Part shown: in pieces, positions 34,161-41,944 of the stretch
Layout of the letters: the number at the start of each line of letters is the position of its first letter
Numbering within the stretch: the first letter of the stretch is position 1
NCBI RefSeq assembly: GCF_002242805.1
Contig: NZ_MCGQ01000013.1
Coordinates: 254,540-318,539, forward strand
Direction: 5' to 3'
DNA: 64,000 nucleotides
DNA from: Streptomyces diastatochromogenes
Lineage (GTDB): Bacteria; Actinomycetota; Actinomycetes; Streptomycetales; Streptomycetaceae
Translations under genes and position numbers: made by a program
Notes under the pieces: model-generated
Databases searched by the model: none
The model's input: the letters and a program-made list of their open reading frames with translations, nothing else
What the model was told of the DNA's origin: nothing

Positions 34161-35597
34161 GTGAGTGCTTCCCGGCGGAGTGGGACCACCGACGAGCTGG
34201 GGCCGGACGAGCCCGAGCGGGACGGTCCGCAGGGTCCTGACGGTCCGGAGGAGTCCGGCGGCTCCGATCTGCTCGCCGCGCTGCTGGACGGCATGGACGC
34301 GGCTCTGTGCGCCTTCGACGCGGACGGGGTCGTCACGCACTGGAACCGGGAGGCCGAGCGGATTCTCGGCTGGACCGCGGCGGAGGCGGTCGGGCGGCAC
34401 GGGTTCGCCGGGTGGGCGGTGCGCAGTGCCGATGCCGAGGATGTGCAGGCGCGGCTGATGTCGGTCATGCATGCGCCGGGTCGGCAGGTTCATGAGTTCG
34501 CGCTGGTCACCAAGGATGGTGGGCGGGTGCTGGTGCGGACCCAGTCCGCTGCGGTGCGTGGGCCGGAGGGGAAGCCGGCGGGGGTGTACTGCGCGTTCAG
34601 TGAGGTGCATGCGCAGATCGATCTGGAGCGGTCCATCGCGCTGAGCGAGGCGCTGTTCGAGGACGCGTCCTGGGGTGTGGTGCTGGTCGATGCCGATCTG
34701 CGGCCGGCCGTCGTCAATGCGCATGCGGCCCGGGCCCTGGGTATCGGGCGTACGTCCGCGCTCGGGCGGCCGCTGGGTGAGTTGCTGGCGCAGGGTGTGG
34801 AGGAGCTGGAGAGTGCGCTGACGCATGTGCTGGCGGAGGGTGCGCCGCCCGCGCCCGCCGAGATGTGGGTGACCGTGCGGACGCCCGAGGGTGAGAAGCG
34901 GCGCTGTTGGCGCAGTGGGTTCGTGCGGTTGGCCTCGCCGCTCGCGGAGGAGCCTGTGCCGCTCGGGGTCGGCTGGCTGTTCCAGGACGTCACGGAGGCC
35001 AAGCAGGGGGAGCAGGAGGCGGCTCTGCTGCGCTTCCGTGCCAATCAGCTGCACCGGGCGGCTCGTGCCGCCGCCGAGTGTGAGGATCCGGCGGAGGCGG
35101 CCACGGTTCATCTGGACTTCGCGCTTGCCGGTTTCGCCGATCATGCGCTGCTCGATCGTGTGGCGGGTGCCCCGCGCGCGGAGGGCGATGACGCGGTTCC
35201 GGTGCGGCTGGTGCGGCTCGCGGCCACGCCCGCGGGGGCACCGGGGCCGAGTCTGCTCTCGGGCATGGCCGGGCTGCCGTTGCGCTACGAGGAGGGGCAT
35301 CCGGCGTTGAGCTGTGTGGAGCGGGCCGGGAGCGTGCGGGCGGATGCGGGGTCGGTTCCGGCCGAGCGGGCGCGTGAGTGGGCGCTGGCTCGGCAGTGGC
35401 CCGAGGATGCGGCGCACGCGTTGTGCGCGGTGCTGCGCAGCCGGGGGCGGACGCTGGGCGTGGTCACGTTCCTGCGGGGGGCCGGTCGCAGTCGTTTCGA
35501 GCGTGTGGACGCGGTCTACGCGGAGGATGTGGCCGTACGGATCGCGGCGGCGCTGGATCTGGCGGAGGCGGTGCGGGAGCGGCCGGGGGAGGAGTAG
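34161..35597 (+). CDS. PAS-PAS-GAF sensor protein without output domain
   Basis: 478 residues. First PAS (about 38-150: ALCAFDADGVVTHWNREAERILGWTAAEAVG), second PAS (about 165-290: GVVLVDADLRPAVVNAHAARALGI...GVGWLFQDVTEAKQG), then a GAF-like domain (about 300-465: ADHALLDRVAG...LCAVLRSRGRTLGVVTFLRG). In Streptomyces this tandem is usually followed by a SpoIIE/PP2C phosphatase; here the protein ends at PGEE with no output. GTG 34161 is preferred over GTG 34122 because AGGGGG lies five bases upstream. It may sense a ligand and act through a partner protein. Confidence 0.78.
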   Translation: MSASRRSGTTDELGPDEPERDGPQGPDGPEESGGSDLLAALLDGMDAALCAFDADGVVTHWNREAERILGWTAAEAVGRHGFAGWAVRSADAEDVQARLMSVMHAPGRQVHEFALVTKDGGRVLVRTQSAAVRGPEGKPAGVYCAFSEVHAQIDLERSIALSEALFEDASWGVVLVDADLRPAVVNAHAARALGIGRTSALGRPLGELLAQGVEELESALTHVLAEGAPPAPAEMWVTVRTPEGEKRRCWRSGFVRLASPLAEEPVPLGVGWLFQDVTEAKQGEQEAALLRFRANQLHRAARAAAECEDPAEAATVHLDFALAGFADHALLDRVAGAPRAEGDDAVPVRLVRLAATPAGAPGPSLLSGMAGLPLRYEEGHPALSCVERAGSVRADAGSVPAERAREWALARQWPEDAAHALCAVLRSRGRTLGVVTFLRGAGRSRFERVDAVYAEDVAVRIAAALDLAEAVRERPGEE

Positions 35598-35614
35598 CCC
35601 CCGGTGCTCAGTGC

Positions 35615-36370
35615 TCAGTGCCGGTAGAAGATCCGGTCGCCGTACTCGGTCATGATCCGTTTGTTCCAGTCGTGGCCGCCGTCCACGTTGCCGGAGCGCA
35701 GCAGTGGGGGTTCGATGCCGCGGTCGGCCAGGGTGGCGGCCGTGGTGGCCATGACGGCCTGCATGAGGGCGCTGGTGACGACGGTGGAGGCGGGGGCGAA
35801 GGGAGCCGGGATGGTGTCGAGGGTGAGTTCGGCGTCGCCGACGGCGATCTTCGAGTCCAGGACGATGTCGCAGTGGTCCTTGAGGAAGGTGCCGGAGCTG
35901 TGCCGGGACGTGGTGTGCGTGGCGTAGGCCACGGAGGTGACGCCGATGACCTTCACGCCGAGGGCGCGGGCGCCCTGGGCCATCTCGACGGGCAGGGCGT
36001 TGCGGCCGGACAGGGAGATGATCACGAGGGCGTCGCCGGCGCGGAGGGGGGATGTGTCGAGGACGGCGCTCGCGAGGCCGTCGACGCGTTCCAGGGCGGA
36101 GCCGAGGGTGGCCGGGGTGACGTCGACGCCGACGACTCCGGGGACGGTGAGCAGGTTCATGAGGGCGAGTCCGCCGGCGCGGTATACGACGTCCTGGGCG
36201 GCGAGCGAGGAGTGTCCGGCGCCGAAGGCGAACAGGCGGCCGCCGGCGGCGACGGTGTCGGCGAGCAGGGTGCCGGCCGCGGTGATCGCCTCGGCCTCCT
36301 CCGCCCGGACCCGTTGCAGCAGGCTGATGGCGGCGTCGAAGAACAGGTCGGCAGGCGTGCCGTCGCTCAT
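35615..36370 (-). CDS. nagS: SIS-domain phosphosugar protein, NagS-like (UPF0309)
   Basis: 251 residues. Single SIS domain: LFAFGAGHSSLAAQDVVYRAGG, GDALVIISLSGRNALPVEMAQGARALGVKVIGVTS, HTTSRHSSGTFL, DIVLDSKIAVGDAEL. It ends GGHDWNKRIMTEYGDRIFYRH. Length and synteny beside DmdR1 match S. coelicolor SCO4393, which I recall as NagS, an enzyme of N-acetylglucosamine-6-phosphate metabolism linked to aminosugar sensitivity. That recall is not checked. ATG 36370 with GAAGGGGC upstream. A DasR-like site lies 38 bp before the start, supporting an aminosugar role. Confidence 0.8.
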   Translation of the reverse strand: MSDGTPADLFFDAAISLLQRVRAEEAEAITAAGTLLADTVAAGGRLFAFGAGHSSLAAQDVVYRAGGLALMNLLTVPGVVGVDVTPATLGSALERVDGLASAVLDTSPLRAGDALVIISLSGRNALPVEMAQGARALGVKVIGVTSVAYATHTTSRHSSGTFLKDHCDIVLDSKIAVGDAELTLDTIPAPFAPASTVVTSALMQAVMATTAATLADRGIEPPLLRSGNVDGGHDWNKRIMTEYGDRIFYRH

Positions 36371-36408
36371 GCGGTGCCCCTTCGCAGCGTCTGTGTCGCG
36401 GATCACCG

Positions 36409-36424
36409 TGCGGTCTGGACCAGT
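36409..36424. promoter_or_regulatory. DasR-type dre-like site before the SIS gene
   Basis: Minus strand reads ACTGGTCCAGACCGCA, matching the dre consensus ACTGGTCTAGACCACT at 13 of 16 positions. Its centre lies 46 bp upstream of the SIS start codon. DasR is the GntR-type regulator of GlcNAc uptake and chitin use in Streptomyces. Sequence match seen; binding is inference. Confidence 0.6.
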
Positions 36425-36593
36425 GCGGTGTCAATACGGGGGCGTGCGGACGCGCCATGCGCCGGGGCAGTCTTCACCGGGCTGTTTCCGCGGTGCGGCA
36501 CGGTTGTCAGTGGTATCCGGCAGAATTGAATCCAGGGCCAGCGCACGCGCCGGAGAGCGGTGAGCATCCGGCAGAGGTAATCGAGGGGCACGT

Positions 36594-37286
36594 ATGTCCG
36601 GACTGATCGACACCACGGAGATGTATCTCCGCACCATCCTCGAGCTCGAAGAGGAAGGCGTCGTCCCCATGCGCGCCCGCATCGCGGAGCGGCTGGACCA
36701 GAGTGGGCCGACGGTGAGCCAGACGGTGGCGCGTATGGAGCGTGACGGTCTGGTGTCGGTGGCCAGCGACCGGCATCTGGAGCTGACCGACGAGGGCCGC
36801 AGACTGGCCACGCGGGTGATGCGCAAGCACCGCCTCGCGGAGTGTCTGCTGGTCGACGTGATCGGCCTGGAGTGGGAGCAGGTGCACGCGGAGGCGTGTC
36901 GCTGGGAGCATGTGATGAGCGAGGCCGTGGAGCGCCGGGTGCTGGAGCTGCTGCGGCACCCGACCGAGTCGCCGTACGGCAACCCGATCCCGGGCCTGGA
37001 GGAGCTGGGCGAGAAGGACGGGGCCGACCCGTTCCTGGACGAGGGCATGGTGTCGCTGGCCGATCTGGATCCGGGCAGCGACGGCAAGACGGTCGTGGTG
37101 CGCCGTATCGGTGAGCCGATCCAGACGGACGCCCAGCTGATGTACACGCTGCGCCGTGCGGGTGTGCAGCCCGGTTCGGTGGTGAGTGTGACGGAGTCGG
37201 CCGGCGGGGTGCTGGTGGGCAGCGGCGGTGAGGCGGCCGAGCTGGAGGCGGATGTCGCCTCGCATGTGTTCGTGGCCAAGCGCTGA
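36594..37286 (+). CDS. dmdR1: DtxR/IdeR-type iron regulator DmdR1
   Basis: 230 residues. N-terminal winged HTH (MYLRTILELEEEGVVPMRARIAERL; SGPTVSQTVARMERDGL), dimerisation/metal-binding domain (RKHRLAECLLVDVIGLEWEQVHAEACRWEHVMSEAVERRVL with the His/Glu/Cys metal ligands), and C-terminal SH3-like domain. It represses siderophore and iron genes with Fe(II). ATG 36594 with GAGGGGC upstream. Divergent from nagS-like gene; a strong terminator follows. A long antisense frame (36507-37265, 252 codons) covers it; in S. coelicolor an antisense product, Adm, has been reported for this gene. Confidence 0.92.
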   Translation: MSGLIDTTEMYLRTILELEEEGVVPMRARIAERLDQSGPTVSQTVARMERDGLVSVASDRHLELTDEGRRLATRVMRKHRLAECLLVDVIGLEWEQVHAEACRWEHVMSEAVERRVLELLRHPTESPYGNPIPGLEELGEKDGADPFLDEGMVSLADLDPGSDGKTVVVRRIGEPIQTDAQLMYTLRRAGVQPGSVVSVTESAGGVLVGSGGEAAELEADVASHVFVAKR

Positions 37287-37295
37287 GCGTGAGAG

Positions 37296-37323
37296 GGCCC
37301 CGGCGCCGTGTGGCGCCGGGGCC
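37296..37323 (+). terminator. Terminator after dmdR1
   Basis: Perfect 12-bp stem GGCCCCGGCGCC (37296-37307) / GGCGCCGGGGCC (37312-37323) with a GTGT loop, ten bases after the stop codon. Confidence 0.88.
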
Positions 37324-37490
37324 TGTCCTCCCCTGTGCTGACCCGGAGCCCCGAGCTCTCAGGGTCATCCCCCTCGGACCGTTTTTCCCCGAGCGGTCCG
37401 CCTCCCGCCAGAAAGATCCCCTCGGCGGCGGCGATCATTCCTTGAGGGGTGTCACTCGAATGAGGGGTGTTGTCCGCAGAGGAAGTATTT

Positions 37491-37506
37491 TCGAATAGGT
37501 ATTCGA
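37491..37506. promoter_or_regulatory. 16-bp palindrome TCGAATAGGTATTCGA, LexA-box-like
   Basis: Arms TCGAAT / ATTCGA around AGGT. The actinobacterial SOS box is TCGAAC-N4-GTTCGA, so the site differs at one symmetric base pair per arm. It lies about 90 bp upstream of the alpha/beta hydrolase and overlaps a likely -10 (GATAGT). Could be a weak LexA site or another dyad operator. Confidence 0.45.
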
Positions 37507-37596
37507 TAGTCTGCGGCGGCAGTACGAGCGACAGTACGACGGCGACAACGGCAGTACACCGGTACGAGGCAGGCGGAGCTGGGGGGTGCCAGGCCG

Positions 37597-38457
37597 ATGG
37601 CACGGCGTATCGACGTGACGGGAGCGGGCGGGGTGCGCCTCGCCGCCTGGGAGTTCGCGGACCCGCCCAAACCGGAGGCGGAGCCCGCCGCTCCGGGCGT
37701 GCTGTTACTCCATGGCCTGATGGGCCGCGCCTCGCACTGGGCGTCCACCGCCCGCTGGCTCGCCGAGCGCCACCGCGCCGTCGCCCTCGACCAGCGCGGC
37801 CACGGCCAGAGCGACAAGCTCCCGCAGGCCGCGTACACCCGGGAGGCCTACGTCGAGGACGCCGAGGCCGCGCTCGAACAGCTCGGCCTCGCCCCCGCCG
37901 TCCTCATCGGCCACGCCATGGGCGCCCTGACCGCCTGGCAGCTCGCCGCGAAGCGCCCCGATCTGGTGCGGGGTCTGGTCATCTGTGACATGCGGGCCTC
38001 CGCGCTCGGCTCGGCCTCCCAGCGCGAGTGGGACGCCTGGTTCCGCTCCTGGCCCGTCCCCTTCGCCACCCTCGCCGACGTCCGCAAGTGGTTCGGCGAG
38101 GACGATCCCTGGGTGGAGCGCCCCCACCCGTCCCGCGGCGCGTTCTACGCCGAGGTCATGCACGAGTCCGCCGACGGCTGGCGGCCCGTCTTCGATCCGG
38201 AGCAGATGCTCGCGACGCGGGAGAGCTGGGTGTACGACGCCCACTGGGAGGAGCTGGCCCAGGTTCGGTGTCCTTCGCTGGTCGTGCGTGGCCTGGACGG
38301 TGAGCTGGGGCGGGCCGAGGCGCAGGAGATGGTGCGGGTGCTTCCTCGGGGGGAGTATGCGGAGGTGGCTGACGCCGGGCACCTTGTTCACTATGACCAG
38401 CCGGTGGCTTGGCGGTTTGCTGTCGAGCCGTTTCTCGAGGCTGTGCTGGGTGTTTGA
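37597..38457 (+). CDS. Alpha/beta hydrolase-fold protein lacking the serine nucleophile
   Basis: 286 residues with the normal fold: VLLLHGLMGRASHW (oxyanion HG), ALDQRGHGQSD, nucleophile elbow IGHAMGALTAWQLA, and the His in DAGHLVHYD (about His262). The elbow should read GxSxG, but residue 107 is Ala (GHAMG), so standard serine hydrolase chemistry is impossible. It may be a non-hydrolytic family member or a binding protein. Asp and His positions are kept. ATG 37597 is preceded by a GGGGGTG stretch. A LexA-like palindrome lies upstream. Confidence 0.82.
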   Translation: MARRIDVTGAGGVRLAAWEFADPPKPEAEPAAPGVLLLHGLMGRASHWASTARWLAERHRAVALDQRGHGQSDKLPQAAYTREAYVEDAEAALEQLGLAPAVLIGHAMGALTAWQLAAKRPDLVRGLVICDMRASALGSASQREWDAWFRSWPVPFATLADVRKWFGEDDPWVERPHPSRGAFYAEVMHESADGWRPVFDPEQMLATRESWVYDAHWEELAQVRCPSLVVRGLDGELGRAEAQEMVRVLPRGEYAEVADAGHLVHYDQPVAWRFAVEPFLEAVLGV

Positions 38458-38505
38458 ACGCCTGTTCGTCTGCGTGGTGCTGTGCGTTGGCGAGTGCGGG
38501 TGCGT

Positions 38506-38537
38506 TGTGGCTTGTCGCGCAGTTCCCCGCGCCCCTG
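38506..38537 (-). repeat. Interspersed repeat, reverse copy
   Basis: The minus strand reads GGGGCGCGGGGAACTGCGCG followed by ACAAGCCAC, the same core as 25815-25850. It lies between the ends of the alpha/beta hydrolase and ABC permease genes. Confidence 0.8.
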
Positions 38538-38572
38538 GGCGAGTTGCAGGTGCCCTGCGTCGAGAAGTCCCG

Positions 38573-40159
38573 TCAGCCCTTGCTTACCGCCGCCAGGATT
38601 TCTGGTAGGCGGGCCGCTGTTCGGGGGGCCGCCAGGCGTAGGCCCAGCAGTGTGAGCGTCGCGCCGTAAGCCGCGCCTGCCGGCAGCAGCAGCCAGCTCC
38701 ACGCATCGCCGTCCGCGCTCACGTTCAGCCAGATGGTGGCGGTGATGACGGGGGAGCAGAGCAGGGCGGCCGCGACCATGCCGCCGAAGATCGAGATCCA
38801 GGCGAGGCCGGCCTGGCCGGGGGCCACGTTCTTGTGGCCCTCCTGGGGGATGGAGTACGGGAAGCGGGCCGAGGTCCAGGCGCCGGTCGCCAGCATCGCG
38901 CCGAGCAGCGCGAGGGAGAGTCCCAGCGCCTCGGGGAGCCGGGCCCAGGCGCCCAGCAGCGCGGTCGTCAGGACGGTGACGAGGGCGGCGTACGGCAGGG
39001 TGATCACCAGCAGGGCCAGCGCCCGCCCGCGCAGCTCGGCGTGCGCGTCCCGCGCCGAGGAGATGGTCAGGGCCACCATCCAGAAGGCGGAGGTGTCCTG
39101 CCCGAACTGGTTGTACATCTGGATGCCGAGCATCCCGGCGGCAAAGCACGCGAAGTAGATCGACCCGGTGCCCTGCACCGCGTTGAACACCGGCACGATC
39201 AGCCCGATGGCCAGCGAGGTCACCCATGCGGCCTTGGTCTTGGGGTCGCGCCAGACGTAGCGCAGGGTGCGCTCCACGACCGTACCCGTGCGCCCGTCCG
39301 GGAGAAGCCGCCGCAGCCCGGCGGAGGGGGCACGGTCCCGCGCCCCTTCCGGGGCCTGGAGGGTGGACCCGTCGGGCGAGGTCATCAGCCGGGTCAGACT
39401 CCGCGCCCAGACCACGATCAGCAGGGCCAACCCGCCCACCGACAGCGCGAGTTGCCCGAGCGCCGTGCCGTACGCCCCCTCGCTCGCCGACCGCACCGCC
39501 CCCACGGCCGACGCGGGCGGCACCCACGACAGCACGTCCGCGGCCGGCTGCAGCTGTCCCAGCCCCGCCGAACCCAGCCGCTGCGCACCGAAGTTGACCA
39601 GCTGTGCCCCGACGGCGATCACCAGACCGCTCAGCACGGCCAGATCGCGCCCCTTCCTGCTGGTCAGCAGCCGTACGTTGGCGGCGGCGACGGCCCGCGC
39701 GAGCGCCACGCAGACCAGCAGCGCGAGCACGACGGCGACGACGGCGACGACGTACCCCACCGCCCCCTGCGCCACCGACAGCACACACCCCACCAGCACC
39801 AGCAGCGTGAACAGGGCCCCGATGCCGACCAGCGAGGCGGCCAGCAGGGCCCGGACCAGTGGCCGGGGGCGCAGCGGCAGCATCACCAGCCGGGTCGGGT
39901 CCAGCGTCTCGTCACCGCTCGGGAAGAACAGCGGCATCACCGCCCAGCCCAGCGCCAGTACGGCCGTACCGGGTACGGCCACGGCCTCGGCGTGCGCATG
40001 CCCGCGCAGCGCCACCAGGCCGAGCAGTTGCAGCAGTGCGAACAGCAGCGCGACGACGGCCGAGGCGACGAACGCGGCCCGTCGGCCCGCCGACTGCCTG
40101 AGCCCGTTCCGCAGCAGCGACAGCTTCAGCCGTACGACGGTGGAGGTCAGGCTCGTCAT
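38573..40159 (-). CDS. ABC transporter permease (multi-helix)
   Basis: 528 residues. Starts MTSLTSTVVRLKLSLLRNGL and has about twelve hydrophobic segments, for example ALLFALLQLLGLVAL, LLASLVGIGALFTLLVLVGCVL, VVAVVAVVLALLVCVALA and LLITLPYAALVTVLTT. No binding motif. The ATG overlaps the stop of the ATPase gene (ATGA), so the pair forms one transporter with no periplasmic binding protein, typical of exporters of drugs, peptides or lipids. The first frame stays open upstream as a shadow in the ATPase gene; start is 40159. Confidence 0.85.
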   Translation of the reverse strand: MTSLTSTVVRLKLSLLRNGLRQSAGRRAAFVASAVVALLFALLQLLGLVALRGHAHAEAVAVPGTAVLALGWAVMPLFFPSGDETLDPTRLVMLPLRPRPLVRALLAASLVGIGALFTLLVLVGCVLSVAQGAVGYVVAVVAVVLALLVCVALARAVAAANVRLLTSRKGRDLAVLSGLVIAVGAQLVNFGAQRLGSAGLGQLQPAADVLSWVPPASAVGAVRSASEGAYGTALGQLALSVGGLALLIVVWARSLTRLMTSPDGSTLQAPEGARDRAPSAGLRRLLPDGRTGTVVERTLRYVWRDPKTKAAWVTSLAIGLIVPVFNAVQGTGSIYFACFAAGMLGIQMYNQFGQDTSAFWMVALTISSARDAHAELRGRALALLVITLPYAALVTVLTTALLGAWARLPEALGLSLALLGAMLATGAWTSARFPYSIPQEGHKNVAPGQAGLAWISIFGGMVAAALLCSPVITATIWLNVSADGDAWSWLLLPAGAAYGATLTLLGLRLAAPRTAARLPEILAAVSKG

Positions 40160-40932
40160 CGGGCCGCCCCACCGCCCAGCCAGTCCAGATCGGAGGCGGC
40201 GTCCCGGCCGCGCGCCCCCACCAGCTCCAGGAAGGCCGCCTGCAAGGTGGGGTGCTCCCCGCGCACCTCGGCCAGCGTGCCCGTCGCCCGGATGCGGCCC
40301 GCCGCCATGACGGCCACCCAGTCGCACAGCGACTCGACCAGCTCCATCACGTGCGAGGAGAACACGACGGTGGCGCCGGAGGCGGTGTAGCGCTCCAGCA
40401 CACCCCGGATCGTCTGCGCGGACACCGGGTCGACACCCTCGAACGGCTCGTCGAGGAACAGCACGTCGGGATTGTGGAGGAGAGCGGCCGCGAGCCCGAT
40501 CTTCTTGCGCATGCCGGTCGAGTAGTCCACGACGAGCTTGTGCTGCGCCCCGGCCAGGTCGAGCACGTCCAGCAACTGCGTGGCCCGCTTGTCGACCTCG
40601 GCACCGGGCAGCCCCCGCAGCCGCCCCGAGTACCCCAGCAGTTCCCGCCCCGACAGCCGCTCGAACAGCCGCAGCCCCTCGGGCAGCACCCCGATCCGCG
40701 CCTTCACCGCCACCGGGTCCCGCCACACGTCATGCCCGACGACCTCGACGGCCCCCTGATCGGGCCGCAGCAACCCGGTCACCATGGACAACGTGGTGGT
40801 CTTCCCGGCCCCGTTCGGCCCGACCAGCCCGATGAACTTGCCGGCAGGCAGATCGAGATCGATCCCGCCCACGGCAACTTGCTGCCCGAACCGCTTCCAG
40901 AGCCCCCGCACACGAACTGCAGCCTCGTCCAT
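40156..40932 (-). CDS. ABC transporter ATPase
   Basis: 258 residues, DrrA/CcmA-like. Walker A GPNGAGKTTTL (about 39-49), Q-loop region IGVLPEGLRLFERL, signature YSTGMRKKIGLAAALL (STGM instead of the classic LSGGQ, common in this exporter class), Walker B VLFLDEPFEGVD, H-loop SSHVMELV. ATG 40932. Coupled to the permease gene by overlapping stop and start. Confidence 0.92.
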   Translation of the reverse strand: MDEAAVRVRGLWKRFGQQVAVGGIDLDLPAGKFIGLVGPNGAGKTTTLSMVTGLLRPDQGAVEVVGHDVWRDPVAVKARIGVLPEGLRLFERLSGRELLGYSGRLRGLPGAEVDKRATQLLDVLDLAGAQHKLVVDYSTGMRKKIGLAAALLHNPDVLFLDEPFEGVDPVSAQTIRGVLERYTASGATVVFSSHVMELVESLCDWVAVMAAGRIRATGTLAEVRGEHPTLQAAFLELVGARGRDAASDLDWLGGGAAR

Positions 40933-40965
40933 GAATGAACCCTACGGCGCCTGCAACTCCCGGAA

Positions 40966-41012
40966 GGGGCGCGGGGCTGTGCCTGAATTTGCGGCTCCGC
41001 CGCGTGGGCGCA
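40966..41012 (+). repeat. Interspersed repeat, GGGCTGT variant
   Basis: Core GGGGCGCGGGGCTGT followed by a TTTGCGGCTCCGCCGC block and GTGGGCGC, a second common form of the Streptomyces interspersed element. It lies directly against the stop codon of the primase-like gene. Confidence 0.75.
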
Positions 41013-41014
41013 CG

Positions 41015-41668
41015 TTACTTGTCCCGCCCGCACGCATAAGCAAGCGGCGAGATCAACTCCTCAGCATCCGGCAACCACCGATTCGCCGGGGTGGGCCGAC
41101 AAGCCCACTGCACAGCACCACGCGAGCCAAATCGAGTCGGAGGGGCAGCGACGTAACTTCCCTCCCCCAGGGGCGCAAGGTCGAGCGAGGCCAACGACCA
41201 CCCCAACTTCCGCACCAGCTCAGGAACCTTCACAGAGGCCCCCGGCAGCACGAAGAACTGCATACGCCGGTCAGGAGTCAACGTCACAGGCCCGAGCGTC
41301 AACTCCATCCGCTCCATACGGGCCAGGGCGAGAAACCCCGCACTCTCCGGGACGGACAACGCGTCGAAGGTACGTCCCGTAGGCAGCAGGATCGAAGCCG
41401 TTGGCTGTTTCTGCCACATCCGGCGGGCGACGGTCGCACTGCCGGTCGCCTGGGTCGCCCAGTCGGGGCGCGTGGGGTGCGCACCCGGCGCGGGGCAGGA
41501 GGCATCGCCGCACGAGCAGCGCTGCACCCCGTCGACGGCTTCCAGCCAGGCACCCGGGAACACGTCCCAGTGGCGCTCCTCGGCGTAGCGTACGGCGGTT
41601 TCCAGCAGCGATTCCCCGCGCTGCTGCGGAATCTGAGCGGCTTCGGGGCCGGCGATCGTCTCTTCCAC
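41015..41668 (-). CDS. Stand-alone primase/polymerase N-domain-like protein
   Basis: 217 residues, matching the bifunctional DNA primase/polymerase N-terminal fold: AVRYAEERHWDVFPGAW, zinc-like CSCGDASC, WATQATGSATVARRMW, ILLPTGRTFDALSVPE, FFVLPGASV, SYVAAPPTRFG, WACRPTPANRWLPDAEEL. In active enzymes the strand after the ATG-like loop ends in an Asp (LVVLDVD); here it reads FDALSVP, so metal-binding Asp residues are missing. Probably a non-catalytic relative. GTG start; divergent from the Nsd-like regulator over 276 bp. A 3' fragment of a relative opens the window. Confidence 0.7.
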   Translation of the reverse strand: MEETIAGPEAAQIPQQRGESLLETAVRYAEERHWDVFPGAWLEAVDGVQRCSCGDASCPAPGAHPTRPDWATQATGSATVARRMWQKQPTASILLPTGRTFDALSVPESAGFLALARMERMELTLGPVTLTPDRRMQFFVLPGASVKVPELVRKLGWSLASLDLAPLGEGSYVAAPPTRFGSRGAVQWACRPTPANRWLPDAEELISPLAYACGRDK

Positions 41669-41856
41669 GGTTCACTCAACTCCCGCACTCACCTGGAGTT
41701 ACGGCCCGGGCGTGTGCAGGGGAGGAGCATCGACTCCCCAGCTGGGGCGCATGGGTGCACAGGTGGGGGCGCGCGGGAGGAAGCAGGGCGTGGAGTGGGT
41801 AGCCAGGGATGGGGGTGGCATCTGCCTTTACCCCGGCAAACCGCACATGTCACGCA

Positions 41857-41885
41857 TTGACGGTATGTCAGCTGGGCAGTGATCT
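41857..41885 (+). promoter_or_regulatory. Promoter for the Nsd-like regulator
   Basis: TTGACG (41857-41862), 17-bp spacer, TGATCT (41880-41885). Spacing is ideal for the main sigma factor though the -10 is weak. About 60 bp before the ATG at 41945. Confidence 0.5.
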
Positions 41886-41944
41886 TCACGACCGGATCCT
41901 TCCGGCCGGATCGTCACGCTCCAGGGGTTCGCAGGGGGTAGCAC

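Noticed and set aside
33801..36458. 885-codon minus-strand frame over the PAS/GAF and SIS genes
   Set aside because: Low-complexity Arg/Pro-rich shadow with no motifs; the plus-strand PAS/GAF and minus-strand SIS genes in other frames have clear domains.
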